Of a DNA stretch of 61,141 nt, positions 1 through 7,929 are shown piece by piece; position 1 is the stretch's first letter; every line of letters starts with the position of its first letter. Source of the DNA: Rubripirellula sp. (GTDB lineage Bacteria; Planctomycetota; Planctomycetia; Pirellulales; Pirellulaceae). Under the pieces are notes generated by a model, which saw only the letters and a program-made list of their open reading frames with translations, had not been told where the DNA came from and did no database searches. The translations under genes were made by a program, and so were the position numbers. The stretch lies in NCBI GenBank assembly GCA_012270065.1, contig JAAXJB010000059.1, positions 1-61,141 on the forward strand, in the 5' to 3' direction.

Positions 1-34
1 GGCTTGGAGTGTCGTGGCCTGTCTGGCCCATTAA

Positions 35-108
35 TAGCGGCAGAGGGACTCGAACCCCCGACACGCGGATTATGATTCCGCTGCTCTAACCAGCTGAGCT
101 ATGCCGCC
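35..108 (-). tRNA. tRNA-Met (anticodon CAT)
   Basis: A full cloverleaf reads on the minus strand. The acceptor stem is GGCGGCA against TGCCGCT, with one G-T wobble at the first pair, and the discriminator is A. The anticodon stem GCGGA/TCCGC holds the seven-base loop ATCATAA, giving anticodon CAT. The T arm carries GGTTCGAGTCC. CCA is not encoded. CAT also occurs in the lysidine-modified tRNA-Ile2, which I cannot exclude by eye, but the body looks like an elongator tRNA-Met. Confidence 0.93.
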
Positions 109-379
109 ATCTGTCTCTGAATCCGGGACCTGAAACTTATCGGAACAATCAGCTTCATGGATCATCAAATCCAGCTTGTTTTGACGCCCACAGAACGTAA
201 CAGAACCGCCCAATTTGTTCCAGCAGTCGCAAGACACAAAATCGGCACGGCAGGTTACTCAGAATTGGGCACATCAGGAACCCGGAATACCGCTTTTCCT
301 CGGCAATCTACTGTTCCACGCTGAATCGGCACCGCCGCTCATGACGAAAACACTTGCCCGAGAGGAAGCTCGGCCACGA

Positions 380-748
380 TCAGTCCGGAAGCTTGCACAA
401 TTCGATCCAGTGGCCATCAGGGTCCTGGACAAACGTCTGCAAAGCCCCGTCAGGACGGGTTTTTCGCTCCAGGCGGATCGCCTGACAGGCGTCCAGCTGG
501 CTTTCCCACTCGTCCAGACAATCGACCCGCAACGCAAAGTGCGTGCCCCGGTGATGCGAGTGCACAGGCTGGTGACGGTCGCCAATCAAGTGCAATTCCT
601 GTTCTTTCCCCAACCTGAACCAGGCGCCGGGGAAGTCAAAATCCGGACGATCCATCATCGGAAGTTTCATCACGTCGCGGTAAAAAATGACGCTCTTCTC
701 AACATCCAGAACGTGGATCGCGATGTGATTGAGTTCCAGAACTTCCAT
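380..748 (-). CDS. VOC family (glyoxalase/dioxygenase-like) protein
   Basis: A 122-residue single-module vicinal-oxygen-chelate protein. It opens with LNHIAIHVLDVEKSVIFYRD, the usual first beta strand with a metal-ligand His followed by the helix. It has a second strand pattern around THFALRVD and ends with DPDGHWIELCKLPD, where the Glu is the usual C-terminal metal ligand. The frame is open further upstream to 796, but the family normally starts a few residues before LNHI, so I chose the ATG at 748; no strong Shine-Dalgarno precedes it. VOC members include lactoylglutathione lyases, epimerases and resistance proteins, and the substrate cannot be told here. It stands alone upstream of tRNA-Met on the same strand. 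Confidence 0.8.
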   Translation of the reverse strand: MEVLELNHIAIHVLDVEKSVIFYRDVMKLPMMDRPDFDFPGAWFRLGKEQELHLIGDRHQPVHSHHRGTHFALRVDCLDEWESQLDACQAIRLERKTRPDGALQTFVQDPDGHWIELCKLPD

Positions 749-888
749 CAGTATGACCAGTTTGCAAGAAAGTAAAGCAAGGATGCACTTTGCCATTCTT
801 GCCGAATTCAGATTCGGTAACCAGTCATCGGCTGAGAGATGGAATGACTTGAGCCATCATCAACCGCATCGGTTGCCCGTCGAAGGTG

Positions 889-1308
889 TCAATTGTCTTC
901 CAGCACGACCTCGGCACAGGTTTCTTCGCATTCCCAAAGACGCACCTTTTAGGCCTTCGCTCCCGAACCTTCGAGGATCTTGGGGCAGACTTCATGCAGG
1001 AAATGGATCGCCATGTTCTCTGCTGTTGGATTGCTGTCCAATTCGTACAGCCGGTGTGGTTCGGATGACTTGATCGCTGAGATTCCATTGTCATCCTTTT
1101 CCCAGAGGATGAACGTATGATCCCAGTTTTTGTCTATCCAGCCGTTGACGCTCTGTTTGAGCTTTTTGAAGTCCAAAATCCGACCGATCTCATCCTGTTC
1201 CTGCCCTGTCACCTAAACTTCCAGCGAATAATTGTGACCGTGCAAATTCCTGCATTTCCCCTCATGACCCACCAGGCGGTGACCGGCACAGAAGGTAAAT
1301 CGACGCAT
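889..1308 (-). pseudogene. queD: queD-like 6-carboxytetrahydropterin synthase, broken by two in-frame stops
   Basis: Read from the ATG at 1308, one frame gives a nearly complete QueD (139 codons) interrupted twice: TAG at 1213-1215 (codon 32) and TAA at 949-951 (codon 120). Family landmarks lie on all three pieces: GHRLVGH and [15 protein letters not shown] (zinc His residues and catalytic Cys) before the first stop, WDHTFIL and NPTAENMA in the middle, and KVRLWECEETCAEV, matching the family C-terminal VRVWET motif, after the second stop. No frameshift is needed. QueD makes 6-carboxytetrahydropterin for queuosine and 7-deazaguanine synthesis. As read, only fragments could be made. It is either a recent pseudogene, an assembly error or, less likely, recoded. 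Confidence 0.82.
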
Positions 1309-1572
1309 GATACTCAGAGACACGATTGCTTAACCTTGGACTTCGGAGTGATCGATGGAAATGAAAAGGAACAAACAGGGAAACGTTGCGAACCAGTGCA
1401 TGGGCGAAAGAGGGTCAGCCATACAAAGCAGTTCAACGCCGCCCAGACGCTAAATTTTATGGCTGAGTCTAGCCAAGCCAACGGCACTACCGGCTGGAGG
1501 TAAGTCGGCAGCCCCCTTTCGTCGTGCAGAGCCCTGATCTTCTATGACGGTAAGAATCGGTAATTGCGTTGT

Positions 1573-2250
1573 TCATGGCTGTTTGATGGAAGTGATGGCT
1601 GCCTGATACGTTTCGATCGCTTTGAGAATCCGGGCTTGAAAATCCTGCTGATTTGTTGCCTTTTCCAATGTTTCATTGCAGCTTTGTAGCAGTTTCCTGG
1701 CCGCGTCATATTCGCCAACCACCAGATATTCTCCATTGGGAAGCAAGCCCAGATCAACTTTCACGAACCAGTGATTGTTCTTCCGGACAAGATTCAATTC
1801 CATGGCGCCAACGTTACCCTGATCGCTGGTTTTTGCGACAGCCGTATTTTTTCCCTCATTCAATTCAATCTCTGATTGTTTTGCTAACGTTTCGAACATA
1901 CGTGGCTGCGTTGCACCGATTGCCATCAGCGTAAGAAAACTCCTGACACCAAGAACTTTGCTTGCCCGGTCATTGAATTTGACTTGAGCTGCTTTTCCAA
2001 AATCGCTGAACTGCTTGCTGAGTAGCATCCGCTTGGCCACCACTGCTGCAGCAGCTTTCGATTTTTCGTCAGACTGCTAGGGGATGCAGGTTTGCAGCAC
2101 TTCCAGATCATTGGTTTTGACGCCCTTGTGGAGACGTTGCAGTAGTTCCTTGGGGCTCTTGGAACCCACCTCCTGAGCATTCGTTGTTGAAGTCATGAAC
2201 GTCAGCAAGGCAACTGCGAAAAATCGTTGTGAGTTCTTGAAAACCAACAT
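1573..2250 (-). pseudogene. Secreted protein of unknown function interrupted by an amber codon
   Basis: The ATG at 2250 follows a good Shine-Dalgarno (GAGGG) and starts a signal peptide (positively charged start, hydrophobic FFAVALLTFMTS, Ala-rich cleavage region TNAQ). After 57 codons the frame meets TAG at 2077-2079, then continues without frameshift as QSDEKSKAAAAVVAKRMLL for another 167 residues to 1573. The two halves read as one protein of about 225 residues, alpha-helical at the start with a beta-rich middle (HWFVKVDLGLLPNGEYLVVGEYDAARKLL). The stop is one C-to-T change from CAG, so a Gln codon is a simple ancestor. I do not recognise the family. The downstream part has its own GTG at 2043 but no signal peptide. 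Confidence 0.65.
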
Positions 2251-2600
2251 TGTTTTCCCTCTGGATAGGCTTGTTTCAGGTTGATTGAGAATCGAGCATG
2301 GTGAACTTGCTTGATAGAAGAAAGGCAATTTCAGGTCTCATTGGGATGATTTGGCAAATGAATGGTCGGATAAGACTGATCAACAGGATTGGGTCTACGA
2401 AATCCCGTGCCGGGACTTGGTGATTCGGGTTTTTGCCATGTTGTACGCTGGCGCATGATTTTCCCGAGCGGCCACTTTTTACAAGTTTCCAGAATCACGG
2501 CATATCTCCTGCTTGCGGGGTCAGTAGCGATAGGCGTAGTGCAACAAATGGAAGTTCATGGCAAACTGTCATTCTCCTTACTCTTACCGAGGAACTTTTG
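2251..2600. other. Divergent intergenic region
   Basis: About 350 bases lie between the start of the broken secreted-protein gene (minus) and the SMP-30-like gene (plus). Small open frames here look like noise. It should hold both promoters; I see no convincing -35/-10 pair. Confidence 0.5.
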
Positions 2601-3560
2601 ATGCCCGAAGTACGCCAAGCCCAAGCTCTCGCAATCCCCGATTCTGACGCTCTCCGTTTTCTTCCGGAGGGCCCTATTCCGCTTGACGATGGGTTTTGCT
2701 CATGGGTGGGAATACAGCATGGCGCTGATGCCACCACAGGGAGCCTCAATCTGCTTGATTTGTCATCGCATGAGAATCGATCTCATGAATTACCGGGAAG
2801 ACCCGGTTTTGCGTTTCCTTGTCAATCACAGGATCAGTTTGTGGTTGGGTGTGAGCGATCGCTCGGCTTTTTTAATGTCAAAACAGGAGCCTGGGATCCA
2901 TTTTGCGAGGGCATCGATGCGGATGTGACCAACACCATCATCAATGACGGAATCTGCCATGAGGACAACTTGATTTTTGGAACCAAGGATCTCGAGTTTG
3001 CAACCAGAAAGGCCGGACTTTATCTGTATCGGGGAGCTGACAAAAAGTTGATCCGGTTGCGGGATGACCAGATCTGTAGCAACGGCAAAGCGATCCAACA
3101 CACCGAAAACGGCGGTTTGCGATTGCTTGATATCGATACGCCAACCCGTCAACTGGTTTCCTATCCGCTGGATATCGGGGCGGGGAGCATTGGTACTGCT
3201 GAAGTGATTCTGGATTTCCATGGTGATCATGGGTTACCCGATGGTGCGATTCTGACACCAGACGGTTCAGGAGTCATCATCGCCATGTTCCGCCCTGAGG
3301 TCGCCGATTATGGCGAGACACGTCTTTACGATCTCGGAAGTGGCGAACTTCGATGCACGTGGCAGACGCCTGGAAGTCCGCAAAACACCTGCCCTGCATT
3401 GGTGCGAGTTGGTGGAGAATTGAAACTGTTGATCACCACCGCAGTCGAAAACATGACGGCTGAGGATCAGGAAAAATGCCCACAAGCCGGGCGTCTGTTC
3501 ATGGCAGACGTTGACCTCGACGACTTGGGTGGGCCGCTTTCAGATTGCTACTGGGCATAG
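2601..3560 (+). CDS. SMP-30/gluconolactonase/LRE-like beta-propeller protein
   Basis: A 319-residue protein without a signal peptide. Start ATG 2601 is fixed by the Shine-Dalgarno GAGGAAC about six bases upstream; the longer open frame to 2433 is not needed. The six-bladed SMP-30 pattern is visible: INDGICHEDNLIFGT (the metal-binding Asn-Asp and a blade strand), AGLYLYRG, ICSNGKAI (Asn ligand) and LPDGAILTPDGSGVIIAMF near the C-terminus. The family includes calcium- or zinc-dependent lactonases of sugar acids. The usual first-blade EGP is present in FLPEGPIPL. The substrate is unknown. It converges with the leucine-rich-repeat gene, whose end lies 44 bases away. Confidence 0.72.
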   Translation: MPEVRQAQALAIPDSDALRFLPEGPIPLDDGFCSWVGIQHGADATTGSLNLLDLSSHENRSHELPGRPGFAFPCQSQDQFVVGCERSLGFFNVKTGAWDPFCEGIDADVTNTIINDGICHEDNLIFGTKDLEFATRKAGLYLYRGADKKLIRLRDDQICSNGKAIQHTENGGLRLLDIDTPTRQLVSYPLDIGAGSIGTAEVILDFHGDHGLPDGAILTPDGSGVIIAMFRPEVADYGETRLYDLGSGELRCTWQTPGSPQNTCPALVRVGGELKLLITTAVENMTAEDQEKCPQAGRLFMADVDLDDLGGPLSDCYWA

Positions 3561-3604
3561 CATTGCGGAGGTGTACTGGTTGCTGTCACGGAATCGGTCA
3601 CGGT

Positions 3605-6319
3605 TCACCGAAAATTATTGATCTGAATTCGGTCTGATTCACGGTACGTGACCTGCTCATCCTCCGATTGTCGAAAAGCGGCAGCAGGAATGCGTTTGCG
3701 GACTGCGTAACGCCAGCCTTGTACTGAGCCGATTGTCAATTTCAGGACTCTCTGCTCAAGTTCCTGCTGGATCATTGGGTCGAGCGTATCAAATTGAGGG
3801 CCGAGATCGAGGAAAATCGCTGGGTTGCGTTCCATCAGCTGATTGATTTGCCGGGAAGAAAGCTGGCAGTTGTGCAAGGTAAGCATCTTGAGCGAAGAAG
3901 CGCCAACCAGCCAGTCCATCAGTTCATCATCAAGTTGCCAACCAGAGAGATTGAGAGACTCGATGTTGCCAGCTTCCAACAAGGGACGTAGCACGTTCTT
4001 CTCAATGGCAACGTCCGCCAATTGAAGTTCGCTGACTTGAGTCAAGTTGCCGATTTTTTCAGATGCCTGCTCTTCAAGGTCGACACGATTCAAAGACAGG
4101 CGTCGAAGAGAATTGATTCCGGATAGCCAGACCAGTGTTCCGGTTGAAATATGGTTGTCGTCAAGATTGACGTCCCACAGGGATTTCAGCGTTGTCCACG
4201 CGGCGATGACCGAAGGATCCAGCGTGTTGCCCGGGACCGAAAGTGTGGAGAGCGTCTTGAGTTCACCGATCTGTTTCAGTTTGGACGGTGAGACGGATGT
4301 GTAAGCGAGGGTCAGTTGGTCCAGGTTTCTGCAAACCAGCACTTCATCCACCAGATCATCTGTGACATTGCTGCCACCCACGGCAAACCAGTCCAGATCT
4401 CTCATGCCCTGTAGTTTTGCGTGTTTGGGCCATGGCGCGTTGACGGAGAGCCCGGTCATCGATTTTGCATTGGAAATCTCCAACTGTTCAGGGCATTGCT
4501 CCAAGTGAAGTTCTGTACGAAGCAGTGGGACGTCGACCAGACTGACCGTTTGGGGTTCTGTCAATTTGGTAATTCTCAATTTGCGCAACTGTTTGTGTTC
4601 GGAAATATCAACCGTTCCCAGTCGATTTCCATTGATCACCAGTTCATCGAGATTGGGAAACTCGTTGAGGATCCAGGCGAGCGATTCAGGTTCGACATCG
4701 CAGTCACGAATGATCAATGATTCCAGTTGTGACATTCCGGCCAGTTGTTTTACATGATCAAAATTGATGCCGGTTTCGATCAAGTTCAGGTGCCGGATTC
4801 CCCGGTTGTTTTTCAATGGCGAGAGATCAGCACTTTGAAGTTGTAGCCCCATCAGGTTGAGCGTGCTTGGGCCTGCTCGGTCTCCCAACTGGTCAATCCA
4901 CTGTTGTGCGTTTTTCAGTGGAGTGTGCGCAACATGTATTCCATTCATCACCGAGACTTCGTAATTGCCAAGTTCCAAAGTACGAAGGGAATTCATGGAC
5001 TCCAGCGACAAGTGATCGAGGTCACGCGCATAACAGCCAAATCGTTTCAGGCTGGGGGTATTGCTCGCTTTGAACCGGGTCAACCACATGTTGCCGGGTA
5101 GTCGTGCATCGGAGGAGAGAATGGTTTGAAGAAAACCTAGCCCTTCGTCAAAAGTCGAAAGCACCGGCAGATTCTCAAGCTCCAGATCGTGTTTCTGGTT
5201 GCGATCAAGGCTGACATTGGTCAACGCCGGAAGGTTTGCCAATCGTATTTTCAGTGTCTCATGATTGGAAATGGTGGTGGGCCGATAAACTCTCAGACTC
5301 TCCAGATTCGGCCAGTTATCGACTTCCAGAGAATCTTTCGAACCTCCGGTTGGACGTGACAGCGATACGACTTCAGCAGTTTGTGACCAGCTGGGTTTGC
5401 CAATCTCTGAGAGTTTCACTTTCGTGTTGGTCAGATTGATTTTCCTGAGAGCGAGCTGATCCAGCTTCAACAGTTCATCACGGTTCAAATTGGTCCGGGA
5501 TAAATCGAGCTGATTCAGGTTTTGCAAGCGGGCAATCGCTTCGACCAGTGGTGAATCCAGATCCTGTCGCGAGATTTGCAAACCCCGGAAATGTGGGTTC
5601 TCAATGAGCGGCAACAGGTGTTCGGCTTTGACGTTGCTGCTTCGACAAGTGAGCGTGACAAGGCTGTTCGTTCTGCATGCGAGTGCAGTTGCGTTTGCGT
5701 CGGCCGAAATGAGGTCGACGGAACGAATACGGAGCAGTGATTGCTGCAAGCCTGGTGGAATCCGTGTCGCAAGGATTTCGGGTATCCAGACAGCGAGGTA
5801 ACAATTGCCAGAGCGGCCAAGTTGATTGGCGAGCTTTTTGTGCTGCCAGGCACCGTAATACTCTGTCCCCAGAATTGCCGCCGGGAAAAGAACAACAGCC
5901 AAGGCTGTCCCGGCATCCAGCAGTTGCACTCTTTTTTCGTTCTTTCCATGGGCTATGTGACTTGCACGAAAACAGATGTAACCATAGACACATGCAATCA
6001 GAAATCCGATCAGAAAGATGTTGCCGGACAGTCGCAGTGGTGACCAGATTCTTTGCTCCCTTTTTCCCGCCGATTCATACTGAACGCTGTATTTGAAAGG
6101 CCATCCAGCCATGGTGGGCATGTCGTCGGCAGTTACCGATCGACTCATCTCTTCGGCGTCCGCGACCCCGCGCCAGACACCACTCCCTTCGACGTATTTG
6201 TACGGCAGATTGGCGACGATACCTGCGCTGAGGAAAACGATTGCAATCAGCGCAGCGACGAAGTGAATACGACCTTTACCGGGATCGGAGGTCTCGACCG
6301 GGGTTTTTCCGTCATTCAT
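3605..6319 (-). CDS. Membrane-anchored leucine-rich-repeat protein
   Basis: A 904-residue protein. After a short polar N-terminus there is one transmembrane helix (about residues 20-40, VAALIAIVFLSAGIVANL), then two more around residues 80-100 (IFLIGFLIACVYGYICF) and 115-140 (ALAVVLFPAAILGTEY). The remaining 750 residues carry many irregular leucine-rich repeats such as LNQLDLSRTNLNRDELL, LRHLNLIETGINFDHV-type units and LDELVINGNRLGTVDI. The repeats lack a constant length, as is usual in planctomycete LRR proteins. A role in protein-protein recognition at the envelope is likely, but no partner is visible. The gene stands alone on the minus strand. Confidence 0.72.
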   Translation of the reverse strand: MNDGKTPVETSDPGKGRIHFVAALIAIVFLSAGIVANLPYKYVEGSGVWRGVADAEEMSRSVTADDMPTMAGWPFKYSVQYESAGKREQRIWSPLRLSGNIFLIGFLIACVYGYICFRASHIAHGKNEKRVQLLDAGTALAVVLFPAAILGTEYYGAWQHKKLANQLGRSGNCYLAVWIPEILATRIPPGLQQSLLRIRSVDLISADANATALACRTNSLVTLTCRSSNVKAEHLLPLIENPHFRGLQISRQDLDSPLVEAIARLQNLNQLDLSRTNLNRDELLKLDQLALRKINLTNTKVKLSEIGKPSWSQTAEVVSLSRPTGGSKDSLEVDNWPNLESLRVYRPTTISNHETLKIRLANLPALTNVSLDRNQKHDLELENLPVLSTFDEGLGFLQTILSSDARLPGNMWLTRFKASNTPSLKRFGCYARDLDHLSLESMNSLRTLELGNYEVSVMNGIHVAHTPLKNAQQWIDQLGDRAGPSTLNLMGLQLQSADLSPLKNNRGIRHLNLIETGINFDHVKQLAGMSQLESLIIRDCDVEPESLAWILNEFPNLDELVINGNRLGTVDISEHKQLRKLRITKLTEPQTVSLVDVPLLRTELHLEQCPEQLEISNAKSMTGLSVNAPWPKHAKLQGMRDLDWFAVGGSNVTDDLVDEVLVCRNLDQLTLAYTSVSPSKLKQIGELKTLSTLSVPGNTLDPSVIAAWTTLKSLWDVNLDDNHISTGTLVWLSGINSLRRLSLNRVDLEEQASEKIGNLTQVSELQLADVAIEKNVLRPLLEAGNIESLNLSGWQLDDELMDWLVGASSLKMLTLHNCQLSSRQINQLMERNPAIFLDLGPQFDTLDPMIQQELEQRVLKLTIGSVQGWRYAVRKRIPAAAFRQSEDEQVTYRESDRIQINNFR

Positions 6320-6542
6320 GCTCGGGGACTCTTTCCGTGGTGAGTCAACGCTTGCCAGCGTTCAGGTCCAATGGCGCGACGGAGCCGGTAGCCGGACAAT
6401 TCACGCGCGTTCCATTGTAGTGCGACAGGAAGGGTGTGTTGGGGGGCCTCATGAGGCGTCAGATCAAGCAACAGCAGTACTTGGTGCCGAATTCGTCGGT
6501 TGGTGTTCTGGACGCGGAGCTTCCTGGTCACATTTCAGATTC

Positions 6543-6608
6543 AGGACCCCAGATCGGCCTTTTCAGGATCCCAGATCGGCCTTTTCAGGACCCCAGATCG
6601 GCCTTTTC
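6543..6608. repeat. Three 22-bp tandem repeats
   Basis: Three head-to-tail copies (6543-6564, 6565-6586, 6587-6608); copies 1 and 3 are identical and copy 2 differs by one base. Each contains CCCAGATCGGCCTTTTC. The copy at 6587-6608 encodes, on the minus strand, the last residues EKADLGS and first base of the stop of the neighbouring small gene, so the other two copies lie just after its stop codon. Replication slippage is the simplest origin. Confidence 0.95.
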
Positions 6609-6779
6609 GTTGCCATCGGAATCGTATCGGTTGAATGCGAAGTAAACGAATGTGACTGGCAAACAGGGTAATAGCAGCAGGAAGAAGCTTCCTACGAAAA
6701 AAGCGAAGACAGCGGTCATGACCAGAAACACGGTCCAAAGCCACCACGTGTCTCTCCAAAGTCCCTGCATTTGTTTCAT
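6585..6779 (-). CDS. Small two-helix membrane protein
   Basis: A 64-residue protein: a short Trp-rich amphipathic start (MKQMQGLWRDTWWLWT), two hydrophobic stretches (VFLVMTAVFAFFVGSFFLLLLP and LPVTFVYFAF), then a charged tail NRYDSDGNEKADLGS. Length, charge pattern and a natural stop suggest a real gene although no clear Shine-Dalgarno precedes the ATG at 6779; an internal ATG at 6770 is also possible. I recall similar short proteins ending in YFAFNRYD-like tails in related planctomycetes but cannot check. The C-terminal codons fall in the first copy of a 22-bp tandem repeat, so tail length and stop position may vary between strains. Confidence 0.6.
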   Translation of the reverse strand: MKQMQGLWRDTWWLWTVFLVMTAVFAFFVGSFFLLLLPCLPVTFVYFAFNRYDSDGNEKADLGS

Positions 6780-7083
6780 GAATTGATGTCGTTGGAGGTG
6801 TATTCTCTGGTTTCCGACCAGTTGGTTACCAGAGTCCCTGCAAGTTAACGAACAACAGTGTTTCGTATCAGGGTTCTTGTGGGTTTACCTGATGTCAGAT
6901 GTTCCAGTGCTGTTGTCTTCCCAGTCAAGCGGGGACTCCGTTCCATCGGACTCGATTTGATATGCAAGGCCGAGTTGGTAATGGAAATCGGACTTCCATG
7001 TTTTAACGTATCTCTGGGCGGTCGCGGACAATTGCTTCCCGCGCTATGATAGAAATTGTCAGTCAGCACCTTGAGGAAAAGTT
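6780..7083. other. Divergent intergenic region
   Basis: About 300 bases between the small membrane protein (minus) and the first purine nucleoside phosphorylase (plus). No credible coding frame. A -10-like box lies at its right end. Confidence 0.45.
7045..7050 (+). promoter_or_regulatory. Possible -10 box upstream of the PNP pair
   Basis: TATGAT matches the sigma-70 -10 consensus in five of six positions and would start transcription about 30 bases before the ATG at 7084. The region 17 bases upstream (TCGCGG) is a poor -35 box, so this is only a candidate. Confidence 0.25.
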
Positions 7084-7923
7084 ATGCTCGATCTTTACGA
7101 CAAGATTCAGGAAGCGTGTTCCAAAATCCGTCATGAATTCAGTGACAAGCCAAAGGTTGGTATCATTCTCGGTACCGGTCTCGGAGATATTGTCGAGGAA
7201 CTCGACGTCGAGGCCGCGATTGACTATCAGGACATTCCGCATTTTTTGACTTCGACGGCGACAAGCCATCGAGGGCGATTGGTATGCGGGCGTTTAGCCG
7301 GCGTACCCGTCGTGGCCATGGAGGGCCGCTTTCATCTTTACGAGGGTTATTCACTCAAAGATATCACGCTGCCCGTGCGAGTATTCAAGGAGCTTGGTGC
7401 AGAGTTGATGATCGTCAGCAATGCATGTGGTGGATTGAATCCCTACTTCGATGCCGGTGATCTCATGGTCATCGAAGATCAAATCAATCTGCTGGGTGAC
7501 AATCCGCTGATCGGCATCAATGATGACCGGTTGGGGCCCCGTTTTCCCGATATGTGTGAACCCTATGATCAGGCATGGATCGACCGTACTATCAAGATTG
7601 CTCGCGAGCGTGATATCAATATCCACAAAGGTGTCTTTGTCGCTGTTGCGGGGCCGAATCTGGAAACTCGTGCAGAGTACCGTTACCTGAGAATGATCGG
7701 TGCAGATGTCGTGGGAATGAGCACGGTGCCTGAAGCCATTGTCGCCGTCCATTGTGGTCTGAAAACGGTCGGTCTCAGTGTGGTCACTGACATGTGTCTG
7801 CCGGATGCGCTGAAGCCCGCCAATGTCGAGGAAATCATTGCCGTGGCGAATGAGGCGACTCCCAAACTGATTGCTGTGGTGGATGGGATCGTTCGGGAAT
7901 TCAATCACACCAGGATGGCTTGA
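7084..7923 (+). CDS. Purine nucleoside phosphorylase
   Basis: A 279-residue trimeric-type (PNP/MTAP family) phosphorylase that splits purine nucleosides with phosphate in the cytoplasm for purine salvage. Landmarks in order: VGIILGTGLGDIVEEL (phosphate-binding loop), TSTATSHRGRLVCG (the His and Arg of the phosphate site), VAMEGRFHLYEGY, VSNACGGLNPYFDAGDLMVIEDQINL, GPNLETRAEYR, then MSTVPEAIVAVHCGLKTVGLSVVTD with the conserved Met and Asn/Asp positions of the base pocket. The length is normal. AAAAGTT precedes the ATG; GAGG at 7074-7077 is a plausible Shine-Dalgarno. Six bases downstream begins a second PNP gene, so the two form an operon of tandem paralogues. Confidence 0.92.
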   Translation: MLDLYDKIQEACSKIRHEFSDKPKVGIILGTGLGDIVEELDVEAAIDYQDIPHFLTSTATSHRGRLVCGRLAGVPVVAMEGRFHLYEGYSLKDITLPVRVFKELGAELMIVSNACGGLNPYFDAGDLMVIEDQINLLGDNPLIGINDDRLGPRFPDMCEPYDQAWIDRTIKIARERDINIHKGVFVAVAGPNLETRAEYRYLRMIGADVVGMSTVPEAIVAVHCGLKTVGLSVVTDMCLPDALKPANVEEIIAVANEATPKLIAVVDGIVREFNHTRMA

Positions 7924-7929
7924 TCGCGA

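Noticed and set aside
889-1308. Selenocysteine or pyrrolysine read-through in queD
   Set aside because: The two stops are TAG and TAA, not TGA, and neither lies at a known special-residue position; no recoding element is visible.
2826-3258. Minus-strand open frames opposite the SMP-30-like gene
   Set aside because: They are shadows of the plus-strand gene with no family likeness.
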